NCBI RefSeq assembly: GCF_014697355.1
Contig: NZ_JACJRQ010000003.1
Span: 248,001 to 312,000 of the forward strand
Source: Nostoc calcicola FACHB-3891
GTDB taxonomy: Bacteria > Cyanobacteriota > Cyanobacteriia > Cyanobacteriales > Nostocaceae
Length of the DNA stretch: 64,000 bases
Direction of reading: 5' to 3'
Part shown: positions 48,260-57,408 of the stretch, piece after piece
Layout: every line of letters begins with the position of its first letter
Numbering within the stretch: position 1 is the stretch's first letter
Notes under the pieces: generated by a model
Told to the model about the DNA's origin: nothing
Databases searched by the model: none
The model's input: only the letters and a program-made list of their open reading frames with translations
Position numbers and translations under genes: made by a program

Positions 48260-48401
48260 GTCTGAGAGAGTACCTGCGGCGCTGAGACGAACAGTAGCCA
48301 GCAGAGCAAAAAATCTTTGTGAATATTGCCGATGCCCAGAAGAATTTTCTCCTGACAGCTTTACTAGAAGTCTTCACAAGTTTCTCAACTTCTTGTTCTA
48401 A
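48249..48401 (+). pseudogene. Truncated HNH endonuclease
   Basis: 50 codons encode the start of a cyanobacterial HNH nuclease: LRRTVASRAKNLCEYCRCPE with the first CxxC metal-binding pair and EEFSPDSF. The HNH catalytic part that should follow (VEHIIP-type) is missing; instead the frame runs into the nifJ promoter region and stops. The last residues (SLHKFLNFLF) are encoded by the tandem regulatory motif, so a deletion or recombination joined the two. Confidence 0.75.
48372..48388 (+). promoter_or_regulatory. 17-bp tandem motif upstream of nifJ
   Basis: CTTCACAAGTTTCTCAA, half-sites 11 bp apart (first one TTCA), 75 bp before the nifJ start. It overlaps the end of the broken HNH gene. Confidence 0.55.
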
Positions 48402-48463
48402 TGTCAAAAGTAGACCCAGCTTAGTCATTGCTAGCGCCCAGAGACTTTCAGAGGTGTCAGAAG

Positions 48464-51400
48464 ATGAACAAGAGAAGCTTTGCAACCATAGACGGCAATG
48501 AGGCTGTTGCCCAAGTCGTCTATCAACTCAATGAAGTCATTGCCATTTACCCAATTACTCCTTCTTCACCAATGGCTGAGTGGGCAGATGCTTGGGCTAG
48601 TGAAGGAAAACCTAATATTTGGGGTACTGTTCCCTCGGTGGTACAGATGCAGAGTGAAGGCGGTGTGGCTGGTGCTGTACATGGTGCTTTGCAAACTGGT
48701 TCACTGACAACTACATTTACAGCATCCCAGGGATTATTGTTGATGATCCCCAATATGTACAAAATTGCTGGAGAGTTAACACCTACAGTATTTCATATTG
48801 CAGCGCGATCGCTAGCCGCACAAGCCCTCTCTATTTTCGGTGACCACAGTGATGTCATGGCAGCCCGTGGTACTGGTTTTGCCATGCTGTGTGCCGCATC
48901 AGTGCAAGAAGCACAAGATTTTGCTTTAATCGCCACACGAGCAACCTTAGAATCACGAATACCCTTTCTGCACTTTTTTGATGGCTTCCGTACTTCTCAC
49001 GAAATTAACAAAGTAGAAACTTTAACACCAGATGACTTACGAGAATTCATTCCCGATGAATTAGTATTCGCCCATCGTTCACGCGCCCTCACCCCCGACA
49101 AACCAGTTTTGCGCGGTACAACCCAAAACCCTGATGTCTACTTCCAAGCCAGAGAAACTGTCAATCCTTGCTATCTTGCTTGTGCAGACATCACCCAGAA
49201 AGTTATGGATGAATTTGCCGCCATGACTGGGCGACAATACCAACTATTTGAATACCACGGCGACCCAGCAGCCGAACGAGTTATTGTGTTGATGGGTTCC
49301 GGTTGTGAAGCTGTACATGAAATAGTCAATTACCTCAATGCTGATGGTGAGCAAGTGGGTGTTTTGAAAGTACGACTATATCGCCCATTTGACGCAATGC
49401 GATTTGTCACCGCTTTACCAGAAACTACCCGTGCGATCGCAGTTTTAGACCGCACCAAAGAACCAGGCGCATCTGGCGAACCATTGTATTTGGATGTAGT
49501 CGCTGCTATCCATGAAGCATGGGAGCAGGGGAGCAGAGGAACAGAGGAAAAATTAGAGTTAGATTCCCCCCTGCCCCTCCGCGCCTCCGCTCCTTTGCCC
49601 AAAATCGTTGGTGGTCGTTATGGTTTATCTTCTAAAGAATTCACACCAGCGATGATTCAAGCTGTCTTTGATAACCTGGCTGCGGCTGAACCAAAAAATC
49701 ATTTTACTATCGGCATTAACGATGATGTCACCCACACCAGCTTGAATTACGATCCCGAATTTAGCATTGAATCAGACAATATAATCAGAGCTATTTTTTA
49801 TGGTTTGGGTGCAGATGGTACAGTGGGTGCTAATAAAAACTCAATCAAAATTATTGGCGAAGAAACAAACAATTCTGCTCAAGGCTATTTTGTTTACGAC
49901 TCCAAAAAATCAGGGTCAGTCACAGTTTCTCATCTCCGTTTTGGCTCACAATTAATTCACTCGACCTATTTAATCAGTAAAGCTAATTTTATTGCCTGTC
50001 ACCAATGGGAATTTATCGAAAAATTTCCTATCCTCAAAGACATTGTACCAGGTGGCACATTCTTAGTTAATTCTCCTTATGAAAACGATGAAGTTTGGGA
50101 TCGTCTGCCGCCATCAGTACAAGAGGAAATTATTCAAAAGCATCTGAAATTTTATGTAATTAATGCCTATAAAGTAGCCCATCAAGCAGGTATGGCTGGC
50201 AGAATTAACACGGTCATGCAGGTTTGTTTCTTCGCATTATCGGGTGTATTGCCACGAGAAGAAGCCATTACCAAAATTAAAAATTCCATCTCTAAGACTT
50301 ACGGCAAGAAAGGCGACGAAATTGTGCAGATGAACCTGAAAGCCGTAGATACCACATTAGAAAACCTCTACCCAGTCCCCAGTCCCCAGTCCCCACTTTG
50401 TACAGACGCGATTAATCGCGTCTCTACCCACTCCCCATTCCCCATCCTCAGTAAAATGATTGCCCGTCAAGGAGATGAACTACCAGTTAGCGCTTTACCA
50501 GCAGACGGTACTTATCCCACTGGTACGGCGAAATGGGAAAAGCGTAACATTGCCCAGGAAATACCTGTTTGGGATACAGATGTCTGCATTCAGTGTGGTA
50601 AGTGTGTGATGGTGTGTCCTCACAGTGTCATCCGTAGTAAAGTTTACGAACCGCAGCAGTTAGAAAATGCAACACCAACATTTAAAAGCGCTAATGCTAA
50701 AGACCGCGACTGGGAAGGTTTGAAATACACTATCCAAATCGCAGCAGAAGATTGTACAGGCTGCGGTATTTGCGTAGATGTTTGTCCAGCGAAGAATAAA
50801 TCAGAACTACGCCGCAAAGCCATTAACATGGAACCGCAAAGACCATTACGCGAACAAGAACGAGAAAATTGGGATTTCTTTTTGAATATTCCCAATCCAG
50901 ATAGAAGCCATCTCAAGCTGACTCATATTAACCAACAGCAAATGCAAGAACCGTTGTTTGAATTTTCTGGGGCTTGCGCTGGTTGTGGTGAGACACCTTA
51001 TATTAAATTAGCAACGCAGTTGTTTGGCGATCGCATGATTGTTGCCAACGCCACCGGTTGTTCTTCTATCTATGGCGGGAATTTACCCACCACCCCCTGG
51101 ACGCACAATAGCGAAGGACGCGGCCCGGCTTGGTCAAATTCATTATTTGAAGACAACGCCGAATTTGGACTTGGTTTTCGCATTTCCATTGATAAACAAG
51201 CACAATTCGCCGCTGAATTACTCAAACAACTGACAACAAATGTGGGTGAAGAACTGGTAAATAGTATTCTCAATGCCGAACAAAAAGACGAAGCTGATAT
51301 TTGGGAACAGCGAGAAAATGTAGCGCTGTTAAAACAGAAGTTAGATAAAATTTTCACTGCGGAAATAGACCAAAATCTAAAATCTAAAATCCAAAATCTA

Positions 51401-52075
51401 AAATCGATTGCTGATTATTTAGTAAAAAAGAGTGTTTGGATTATTGGTGGTGATGGCTGGGGTTATGATATCGGCTTTGGAGGACTAGATCATGTCTTAG
51501 CGAGTGGACACAACGTCAATATTCTCATTCTTGATACTGAGGTTTATTCCAATACAGGTGGACAAATGTCCAAAGCCACACCCAAAGCAGCTGTCGCTAA
51601 ATTTGCGGCTGGGGGTAAAGCTGCACCTAAAAAAGACTTGGGTTTAATGGCCATGACTTACGGCAATGTTTATATTGCTAGCGTCGCAATGGGCGCACGG
51701 GATGAACACACCCTTAAGGCATTCTTGGAAGCCGAAGCTTATCAAGGCCCATCATTAATTATTGCCTACAGTCATTGTATTGCCCACGGAATCAACATGA
51801 GTACAGCAATGCAAAATCAAAAAGCTGCTGTCGATTCAGGTCAATGGTTACTGTATCGATTTAATCCAGACCGTATTCAGCAAGGAGAAAATCCACTACA
51901 ACTTGATTCGCGCACACCAAAGTTACCTCTAGAGCAATATATGTATCTAGAAAACCGCTTTAAAATGTTAACCAAGAGTAACGAACAAGTGGCACAGCAG
52001 TTACTTAAAGAAGCTCAAGCAGATGTAAAAACCCGTTGGCAAATGTATCAATATTTGGCTGCAATAAATTATTAG
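48464..52075 (+). CDS. nifJ: Pyruvate:ferredoxin (flavodoxin) oxidoreductase
   Basis: A 1203-residue single-chain enzyme that oxidises pyruvate and CoA to acetyl-CoA, CO2 and reduced ferredoxin. Domains: N-terminal TPP-binding domain (IYPITPSSPMAEWADAW), a middle domain, two [4Fe-4S] motifs (CIQCGKCVMVCP and CTGCGICVDVCP), and a C-terminal TPP domain (CAGCGETPYIK, GGDGWGYDIGFGGLDH). ATG 48464 gives the usual MNKRSFATIDGNEA start. Three dispersed repeats are read in frame (49522-49602, 50405-50427 and 51371-51405). The stop codon coincides with the first bases of a MITE-like element. Confidence 0.96.
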   Translation: MNKRSFATIDGNEAVAQVVYQLNEVIAIYPITPSSPMAEWADAWASEGKPNIWGTVPSVVQMQSEGGVAGAVHGALQTGSLTTTFTASQGLLLMIPNMYKIAGELTPTVFHIAARSLAAQALSIFGDHSDVMAARGTGFAMLCAASVQEAQDFALIATRATLESRIPFLHFFDGFRTSHEINKVETLTPDDLREFIPDELVFAHRSRALTPDKPVLRGTTQNPDVYFQARETVNPCYLACADITQKVMDEFAAMTGRQYQLFEYHGDPAAERVIVLMGSGCEAVHEIVNYLNADGEQVGVLKVRLYRPFDAMRFVTALPETTRAIAVLDRTKEPGASGEPLYLDVVAAIHEAWEQGSRGTEEKLELDSPLPLRASAPLPKIVGGRYGLSSKEFTPAMIQAVFDNLAAAEPKNHFTIGINDDVTHTSLNYDPEFSIESDNIIRAIFYGLGADGTVGANKNSIKIIGEETNNSAQGYFVYDSKKSGSVTVSHLRFGSQLIHSTYLISKANFIACHQWEFIEKFPILKDIVPGGTFLVNSPYENDEVWDRLPPSVQEEIIQKHLKFYVINAYKVAHQAGMAGRINTVMQVCFFALSGVLPREEAITKIKNSISKTYGKKGDEIVQMNLKAVDTTLENLYPVPSPQSPLCTDAINRVSTHSPFPILSKMIARQGDELPVSALPADGTYPTGTAKWEKRNIAQEIPVWDTDVCIQCGKCVMVCPHSVIRSKVYEPQQLENATPTFKSANAKDRDWEGLKYTIQIAAEDCTGCGICVDVCPAKNKSELRRKAINMEPQRPLREQERENWDFFLNIPNPDRSHLKLTHINQQQMQEPLFEFSGACAGCGETPYIKLATQLFGDRMIVANATGCSSIYGGNLPTTPWTHNSEGRGPAWSNSLFEDNAEFGLGFRISIDKQAQFAAELLKQLTTNVGEELVNSILNAEQKDEADIWEQRENVALLKQKLDKIFTAEIDQNLKSKIQNLKSIADYLVKKSVWIIGGDGWGYDIGFGGLDHVLASGHNVNILILDTEVYSNTGGQMSKATPKAAVAKFAAGGKAAPKKDLGLMAMTYGNVYIASVAMGARDEHTLKAFLEAEAYQGPSLIIAYSHCIAHGINMSTAMQNQKAAVDSGQWLLYRFNPDRIQQGENPLQLDSRTPKLPLEQYMYLENRFKMLTKSNEQVAQQLLKEAQADVKTRWQMYQYLAAINY
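49522..49602 (+). repeat. GC-rich dispersed repeat inside nifJ
   Basis: GGGAGCAGGGGAGCAG... and the downstream CCCCTGCCCCTCCGCGCC form an inverted pair typical of intergenic repeats, but here are translated as a low-complexity loop (WEQGSRGTEEKLE...SPLPLRASAPLP). Confidence 0.7.
50405..50427 (+). repeat. Dispersed palindrome inside nifJ
   Basis: Core GACGCGATTAATCGCGTC plus TCTAC, encoding DAINRVST, next to a CCAGTCCCCAGTCCCC repeat, in the loop before the ferredoxin domain. Confidence 0.85.
51371..51405 (+). repeat. AAATCTAAAATCC repeat inside nifJ
   Basis: Four imperfect AAATCTA/AAATCCA copies, translated as [12 protein letters not shown]. The same repeat is intergenic at 39708-39729, just before hoxH. 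Confidence 0.75.
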
Positions 52076-52163
52076 ACTTCTTGCAAAAGTCCTTACTTTG
52101 CGTTCTCTTCTCTGCGTCTCTACGCCTCTGCGTGATACAAAAAATATTTATGCAAGAGGTCTA
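52073..52163. mobile_element. MITE-like element, family C, at the nifJ stop codon
   Basis: Left end TAGACTTCTTGCAAAAGT (52073-52090), right end ATTTATGCAAGAGGTCTA (52146-52163). The element's first three bases are the nifJ TAG stop. The core is a GCGTCTCTACGCCTCTGCG repeat. Confidence 0.75.
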
Positions 52164-52307
52164 TTGAACTGGGGACTGGGGACTGGGGATTGGGAAGATT
52201 TGAATTGGGATTTAGACCTCAACCAAATCTTAAAAGAATTTCTTTTCCAATAAATAAAAAATAGAGTATTTCACGATATATCGCACCCAAATCGAGGCAA
52301 TACAATT

Positions 52308-54890
52308 ATGGGTTATCAACTCGACCTCAATACCATCACTGGACTTTCTGAACAAGAAGTAGCTTATAGGTTGAAGAGAGAAGGTTATAACGAATTGCCC
52401 TCTAGTAAGCAGGGTAGTGTTTTGGCGTTGGCTTCTGAAGTTTTACAAGAGCCAATTTTTTTACTACTTGTTGCTTGTGGTGCAATTTATATCTTTTTGG
52501 GTGAGGCGCAAGATGCACTAATTCTACTCGGCTTTGTGTTCTTCATTATGGGCATCACTCTCTATCAAGAGTATAAAACAGAGCGTGCCTTAGAAGCACT
52601 GCGCGATTTATCTAGTCCTCGGGCTTTAGTAATTCGTGATGGGAAACAAAAACGCATTGCTGGACGTGAAGTTGTACGCGGAGATATTCTAGTTTTAGCT
52701 GAAGGCGATCGCGTTTCTGCTGATGCCATACTTTTATCTTCTACTTACTTGACAGTTGATGAATCCCTGCTTACGGGTGAATCGATACCAGTACGCAAGG
52801 TTGCAGGTGGCAGGTTAGAAATGTCTCGTCCTGGTGGTGATGACTTGCCTTTTGTTTACTCTGGGACGTTGATTGTTCAAGGTCAAGGTATTGCTGAAGC
52901 TAAAGCTACTGGTATTTATACGGAAATTGGCAAGATTGGTAAGGCTTTGCAAACGGTGAGTCCGGAAGAAACCTTATTACAAAAGGAAACCGGACAGTTA
53001 GTAAAAAAACTCGCTGTAATAGCGATCGCTATTTGCGCTGCCATTGTCATTATCTACGGTCTCACTAGAGATAATTGGTTAAATGGCTTTTTAGCTGGTT
53101 TAGCCTTAGCAATGGCGATTTTGCCTAATGAATTTCCCGTTGTGGTGACAATCTTTTTGGCTTTAGGTGCGTGGCGGATTTCGCAAAAACACGTTTTAGC
53201 ACGCCGAATGCCTGCTGTGGAAACATTAGGTTCAGCAACGGTACTCTGTGTTGATAAGACGGGTACGCTGACTTTTAACCAGATGTCAGTCAACCAGTTG
53301 TTCGCAGAAAATGAGCTTTACGAACTCAGCTTACACGAGCGAGAGGAACTACCAGAAACTTTTCATCAAATCGTCGAATTTAGTATTTTAGCTAGTCAAA
53401 AAGACCCCTTTGACCCAATGGAGAAGGCTTTTAAAGACCTTGGTAATCATTATTTAGCGCATACCGAACATTTGCATGACGATTGGCAATTAATTCGTGA
53501 ATATCCACTATCGCCAAAATTGCTAGCTATGTCCCATGTCTGGCAATCACCTGATGGTTTAGACTACATTATTGCAGCCAAAGGGGCACCAGAAGCGATC
53601 GCAGATTTATGTCATTTCACCCCAGAACAGATACAACAGCTATCTCAACAAATTAATCAGATGGCTAGTGCTGGCTTACGAATCTTGGGTGTAGCTAAGG
53701 CATACTTCCAGCATACAGACCTCCCAGTAGAGCAACATGATTTCAACTTCCAGTTTCTCGGATTGGTAGGATTAGCCGATCCCGTTCGTCCGACTGTGAA
53801 AAGCGCCATCCAAGAATGTTATACCGCTGGCATTCAAGTAGTCATGATTACAGGTGACTATCCCAATACTGCCCAGAATATTGCTCGTCAAATTGGTCTG
53901 ATGTCCACAGATGAAGTTATTACAGGGTCGCAATTAGACCAGATGGATGATGCGGAATTGTCCCGGAGAATCAAAACTGTTAATATTTTTGCCAGGGTTG
54001 TACCTGAACAAAAGCTACGTTTGGTCAATGCGCTGAAAAATAATGGTGAAATCGTCGCTATGACAGGCGATGGCGTGAATGATGCCCCAGCATTAAAATC
54101 AGCCCACATTGGCATTGCTATGGGAGGACGAGGCACAGATGTAGCCCGTGAAGCCGCAGATTTAGTATTGCTTGACGATGACTTCTCATCCATTGTTGCA
54201 GCTGTCAAACTCGGTCGCCGCATCTTTGATAATCTCAAAAAAGCAATGGCTTATACCTTAGCAGTTCACGTCCCAATTGCTGGGATGTCGCTAATTCCAG
54301 TGTTGTTTAAATGGCCATTAGTATTACTCCCGATTCATATTGCTTTTTTACACTTAATTATTGACCCGGCTTGCTCAGTCGTTTTTGAAGCAGAGCCACC
54401 AGAAGCCAATGTGATGCATCGTCCCCCTCGCAATCCTAAAGAACCACTATTTAGCCAGCAAACTTTGGGTTTAGCATTGCTACAAGGTCTAGGAATATTA
54501 CTAATTTTATTAGTAGTCTTTGCTACTGCTTTATATCGAGGTCAAGGAGAACTAGATGCCCGTGCGCTAACTTTTACCACTCTAATTATTGCTAACCTCA
54601 GCTTGATTTTGACCAATCGCTCTTGGACGCAAACCATTTGGGAGATGTTGCGCTCTCCCACGCGCGGTAGTTCCCCAACAAACTTACAAAATACAGCTTT
54701 GTGGTGGGTGTTAGGAGGGGCGTTAGTTTTTCTAGCGTTTGTACTTTACTTACCTTTTTTGCAGAATCTGTTTCGCTTTTCCATCCTGCATCCAATTGAT
54801 TTGGCAATCTGTTTAACCGCAGGAGTTTTTAGTATTTTTTGGTTTGAGCAACTGAAGATTTTACACAGAAGAAAACAAGCTTCTACATAA
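52308..54890 (+). CDS. P-type cation-transporting ATPase (P2-like), 860 aa
   Basis: Actuator motif LTGES near residue 157, phosphorylation motif DKTGTLT with Asp316, MITGDYPNT and TGDGVNDAPALKSAHIGIAMG. Membrane part of about eight to ten helices, with ILPNEFPVV in M4 rather than the PEGL of classical Ca2+ pumps, so the ion may differ from the 29087 paralogue. It follows nifJ and precedes the dihydroorotate dehydrogenase-like gene by 23 bp. A weak tandem motif (CCTCAACCAAATCTTAA, 52217-52233) lies upstream. Confidence 0.92.
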   Translation: MGYQLDLNTITGLSEQEVAYRLKREGYNELPSSKQGSVLALASEVLQEPIFLLLVACGAIYIFLGEAQDALILLGFVFFIMGITLYQEYKTERALEALRDLSSPRALVIRDGKQKRIAGREVVRGDILVLAEGDRVSADAILLSSTYLTVDESLLTGESIPVRKVAGGRLEMSRPGGDDLPFVYSGTLIVQGQGIAEAKATGIYTEIGKIGKALQTVSPEETLLQKETGQLVKKLAVIAIAICAAIVIIYGLTRDNWLNGFLAGLALAMAILPNEFPVVVTIFLALGAWRISQKHVLARRMPAVETLGSATVLCVDKTGTLTFNQMSVNQLFAENELYELSLHEREELPETFHQIVEFSILASQKDPFDPMEKAFKDLGNHYLAHTEHLHDDWQLIREYPLSPKLLAMSHVWQSPDGLDYIIAAKGAPEAIADLCHFTPEQIQQLSQQINQMASAGLRILGVAKAYFQHTDLPVEQHDFNFQFLGLVGLADPVRPTVKSAIQECYTAGIQVVMITGDYPNTAQNIARQIGLMSTDEVITGSQLDQMDDAELSRRIKTVNIFARVVPEQKLRLVNALKNNGEIVAMTGDGVNDAPALKSAHIGIAMGGRGTDVAREAADLVLLDDDFSSIVAAVKLGRRIFDNLKKAMAYTLAVHVPIAGMSLIPVLFKWPLVLLPIHIAFLHLIIDPACSVVFEAEPPEANVMHRPPRNPKEPLFSQQTLGLALLQGLGILLILLVVFATALYRGQGELDARALTFTTLIIANLSLILTNRSWTQTIWEMLRSPTRGSSPTNLQNTALWWVLGGALVFLAFVLYLPFLQNLFRFSILHPIDLAICLTAGVFSIFWFEQLKILHRRKQAST

Positions 54891-54913
54891 CATTAAAAAT
54901 AGGAGTAATCATC

Positions 54914-55945
54914 ATGGATCTTACTACAACTTATATGGGACTGAAACTGCGATCGCCTCTTGTTCCCTCTGCATCTCCTCTGTCTGAGGACATCGACAAC
55001 ATCCAGCGCATGGAAGATGCTGGTGCAGCAGCGGTAGTCATGCATTCACTATTTGAAGAACAGTTGCGCCGAGAAAGTTATGAACTTCACCATCACCTCA
55101 CCCAAGGAACTGAAAGTTTTTCTGAAGCCTTAACTTATTTTCCTGATTCAATGAGCTTTCGGGTAGGACCAGAAACTTATTTAGAGCATATTTATAAAGC
55201 CAAACAAAAGGTAAGCATTCCAATTATTGCTAGTCTCAATGGCTCATCCGTTGGTGGATGGACAAACTATGCCAAACAAATTCAGCAAGCAAAAGCAGAT
55301 GCACTGGAATTAAATATCTACTATGTCCCTACTGATTTTGAGCTAACAAGTAACGAAATTGAACAGACTTATATTGATATTCTTCGTGCAGTCAAAGCAG
55401 TAGTAACTATCCCCGTAGCAGTGAAAATTAGCCCATACTTCACCAATATGGCAAATATGGCAAAACGTTTGGATAAAGCCGGGGCTGATGCTTTAGTTTT
55501 GTTTAACCGTTTTTATCAACCGGATATTAATCTCAATCTTCTGGAAGTTGAACCCAATGTGCTATTGAGTACACCACAATCGATGCGTTTACCTCTGCGA
55601 TGGATTGCAATTCTCTATGGGCAAATTCATGCCGATTTGGCAGCAACAAGCGGTATTCATAGAGGCGATGATGCATTAAAAATGCTCATGGCTGGTGCCA
55701 AAATTACAATGCTTTGCTCGGTATTGCTGCGACATGGAATCAACCACATTCGAGTTATTGAGCAGGAAATACGCGAATGGATGCAAAAACACGAATATGA
55801 ATCAGTACGACAAATGCAAGGGAGTATGAGTCAAAAACATTGTCCAAATCCCAGCGCTTTTGAACGTGCCCAATATATGCGTTCTCTTGCAACTTATAAA
55901 CCTGAATGGAAAGCCACTCACGACACATCGTATTACTTTGGTTAA
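54914..55945 (+). CDS. Dihydroorotate dehydrogenase-like flavoprotein
   Basis: A 343-residue TIM-barrel protein of the DHOD family: YMGLKLRSPLVPSASPLSED at the N-terminus, IIASLNGSSVGGW, VAVKISPYFTN (FMN-contacting Lys) and ATSGIHRGDDALKMLMAGA near the C-terminus. Such proteins are annotated as DHOD-like and often accompany nifJ; they lack proof of a role in pyrimidine synthesis. GGAG precedes the ATG. Likely cotranscribed with the upstream ATPase gene. The electron acceptor and substrate are unknown. Confidence 0.88.
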   Translation: MDLTTTYMGLKLRSPLVPSASPLSEDIDNIQRMEDAGAAAVVMHSLFEEQLRRESYELHHHLTQGTESFSEALTYFPDSMSFRVGPETYLEHIYKAKQKVSIPIIASLNGSSVGGWTNYAKQIQQAKADALELNIYYVPTDFELTSNEIEQTYIDILRAVKAVVTIPVAVKISPYFTNMANMAKRLDKAGADALVLFNRFYQPDINLNLLEVEPNVLLSTPQSMRLPLRWIAILYGQIHADLAATSGIHRGDDALKMLMAGAKITMLCSVLLRHGINHIRVIEQEIREWMQKHEYESVRQMQGSMSQKHCPNPSAFERAQYMRSLATYKPEWKATHDTSYYFG

Positions 55946-56072
55946 AAGTTTTATAGCGGTTTTTGCACAGGTAATACCAATTTCAAATAAGAATACGATA
56001 GATGTATGGGTAGGGGCGTATAGTTGTACGCCCCTACAGCCGATTTAATTGTTGCAAATATTTTTGCAACAA

Positions 56073-56381
56073 CTAACTATTTTCTTTTCTAAATAATTCC
56101 ACCAAACCAACCGTACCTACAAAAAAAGTATAAATACCATATTGAAATGGCACTTTACTTTTTGAGCCAGCATAAATAGCTGCTATTATTCCTTCAAATA
56201 GATGAGCTATGAGTGCAAACCTGGCTATGCCGAAAATTGGAGTCAGATTATTAGGAATTTGATTAGTATTTAATAGCCCAAAAATGTTTCCTAATTCTAA
56301 CCCTATTGCACTAGTAATTAAAACTATAGATGCAATTTTTATAAACCCAGCTATCTTTTGTCCGATCTCACTTAGACTCAT
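56073..56381 (-). CDS. Small membrane protein, unknown
   Basis: About 102 residues with three hydrophobic segments (residues about 9-32, 45-64 and 76-95). The frame is open to 56459, but that extension encodes the end of a family A MITE (56428-56440), so I prefer the internal ATG at 56381. No family recognised. Confidence 0.55.
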   Translation of the reverse strand: MSLSEIGQKIAGFIKIASIVLITSAIGLELGNIFGLLNTNQIPNNLTPIFGIARFALIAHLFEGIIAAIYAGSKSKVPFQYGIYTFFVGTVGLVELFRKENS

Positions 56382-56427
56382 GCTCAAATCAGATAATTTG
56401 TGGTTGACTCGACTTTGATTGTAACTG

Positions 56428-56440
56428 AACGTGAGTTCGA
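56428..56440. repeat. Solitary family A MITE end
   Basis: AACGTGAGTTCGA is identical to the left end of the element at 6368. No matching right end within several hundred bp, so it is a remnant or chance copy. Confidence 0.45.
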
Positions 56441-56716
56441 TAGATTCTTCAGAACGCAATTGAAAACTGAAATCTCAAAAATGTGTGCCATTATACAATA
56501 AAATAGAAATAAGTGTTATAGGCTTGTAATGCCCTTTACTTTTTATACTTTTGGCGAAACTTCACCGCCAAAAAAACACCAGAGCGATAGGAAATTATCT
56601 GTGACCAAGTGCAATTGATACTCATCAAACGCAAAACTTGTCAAGTTGAACAAATTCCTGTCAGCAGCATAGGTGACTTCCTACGCCCTGGTTATTTACT
56701 AATTTTGATGATTTTA

Positions 56717-56835
56717 GGTTCGGTTAAAGGGGAAAGGGGAAAGGGGAAAGGTTTCAAATACATCCTTTACCCCTTACCCCTTAACCTTTTCCCAGATCGC
56801 AAGGGAAGTTCATACTGCTTATCCGAACCGTATTG
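56717..56835. mobile_element. MITE-like element, family E, degenerate copy
   Basis: Right end CTTATCCGAACCGTATTG (56818-56835) matches the element behind hoxH. The left end keeps GGTTCGGTTAA (56717-56727). The core is a GGGGAAA heptamer-like repeat and its complement. Confidence 0.6.
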
Positions 56836-56877
56836 CCATCACCCAGTCCAACTGCTGTATAATTAGAAACTTCGGCG

Positions 56878-57408
56878 TTAACGACGATGTAGTAGCCAAT
56901 ACCATCCAGAACCTTCACGGGTTAGCCAAGAGTCATCCGATTCAGTATGATTGTTATTTAAGTACGGATCGTAGACAGGGACATCAGAAAAATCTGAGTC
57001 GTCTGGAACGTGAATCTTGAGATGGCGACAACTTCCTTCTACTTCAATAGTGACAGTGTAATTGCGATCGCCAATAGTAGGTTGCAGAAGCCGATCTCTA
57101 ATAACTTGGCGCTTCCTATCTACTTGATGTCTATCGCTGGAAACACAACGCACCCTTACCAATGAGTTTTCATTGGGATTATCTAAGAGGTAGGGAAGAA
57201 TTTGAGAATCACGAATTCTGGGAGAAGAGTTGACAGATGGTATAGTTTGTGCAATTGCTAAAGATGGTATGGACAAAAACATGGCTGTAGTTAGGGCAAT
57301 AATTCTCCCTCTTGTGCCAATTTGAAAAATCATTGCAACAGATGGATCGCCAAAAATTTTATTCACTAACTTTTCCACAATCAAAAATCGTATTAGCCTG
57401 TTTTTCAT
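56878..57408 (-). CDS. Secreted protein of unknown function
   Basis: A 176-residue protein. A hydrophobic stretch (IIALTTAMFLSIPSLAIAQ, about residues 37-55) followed by AQ-T looks like a signal peptide, although an N-terminal region precedes it. The mature part has two cysteines and the segments VRVRCVSSDRHQVDRK and VTIEVEGSCRHLKIHV. AGGA supports the ATG at 57408; an internal ATG at 57333 would give a more usual signal peptide but has no ribosome site. No family recognised. Confidence 0.6.
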   Translation of the reverse strand: MKNRLIRFLIVEKLVNKIFGDPSVAMIFQIGTRGRIIALTTAMFLSIPSLAIAQTIPSVNSSPRIRDSQILPYLLDNPNENSLVRVRCVSSDRHQVDRKRQVIRDRLLQPTIGDRNYTVTIEVEGSCRHLKIHVPDDSDFSDVPVYDPYLNNNHTESDDSWLTREGSGWYWLLHRR

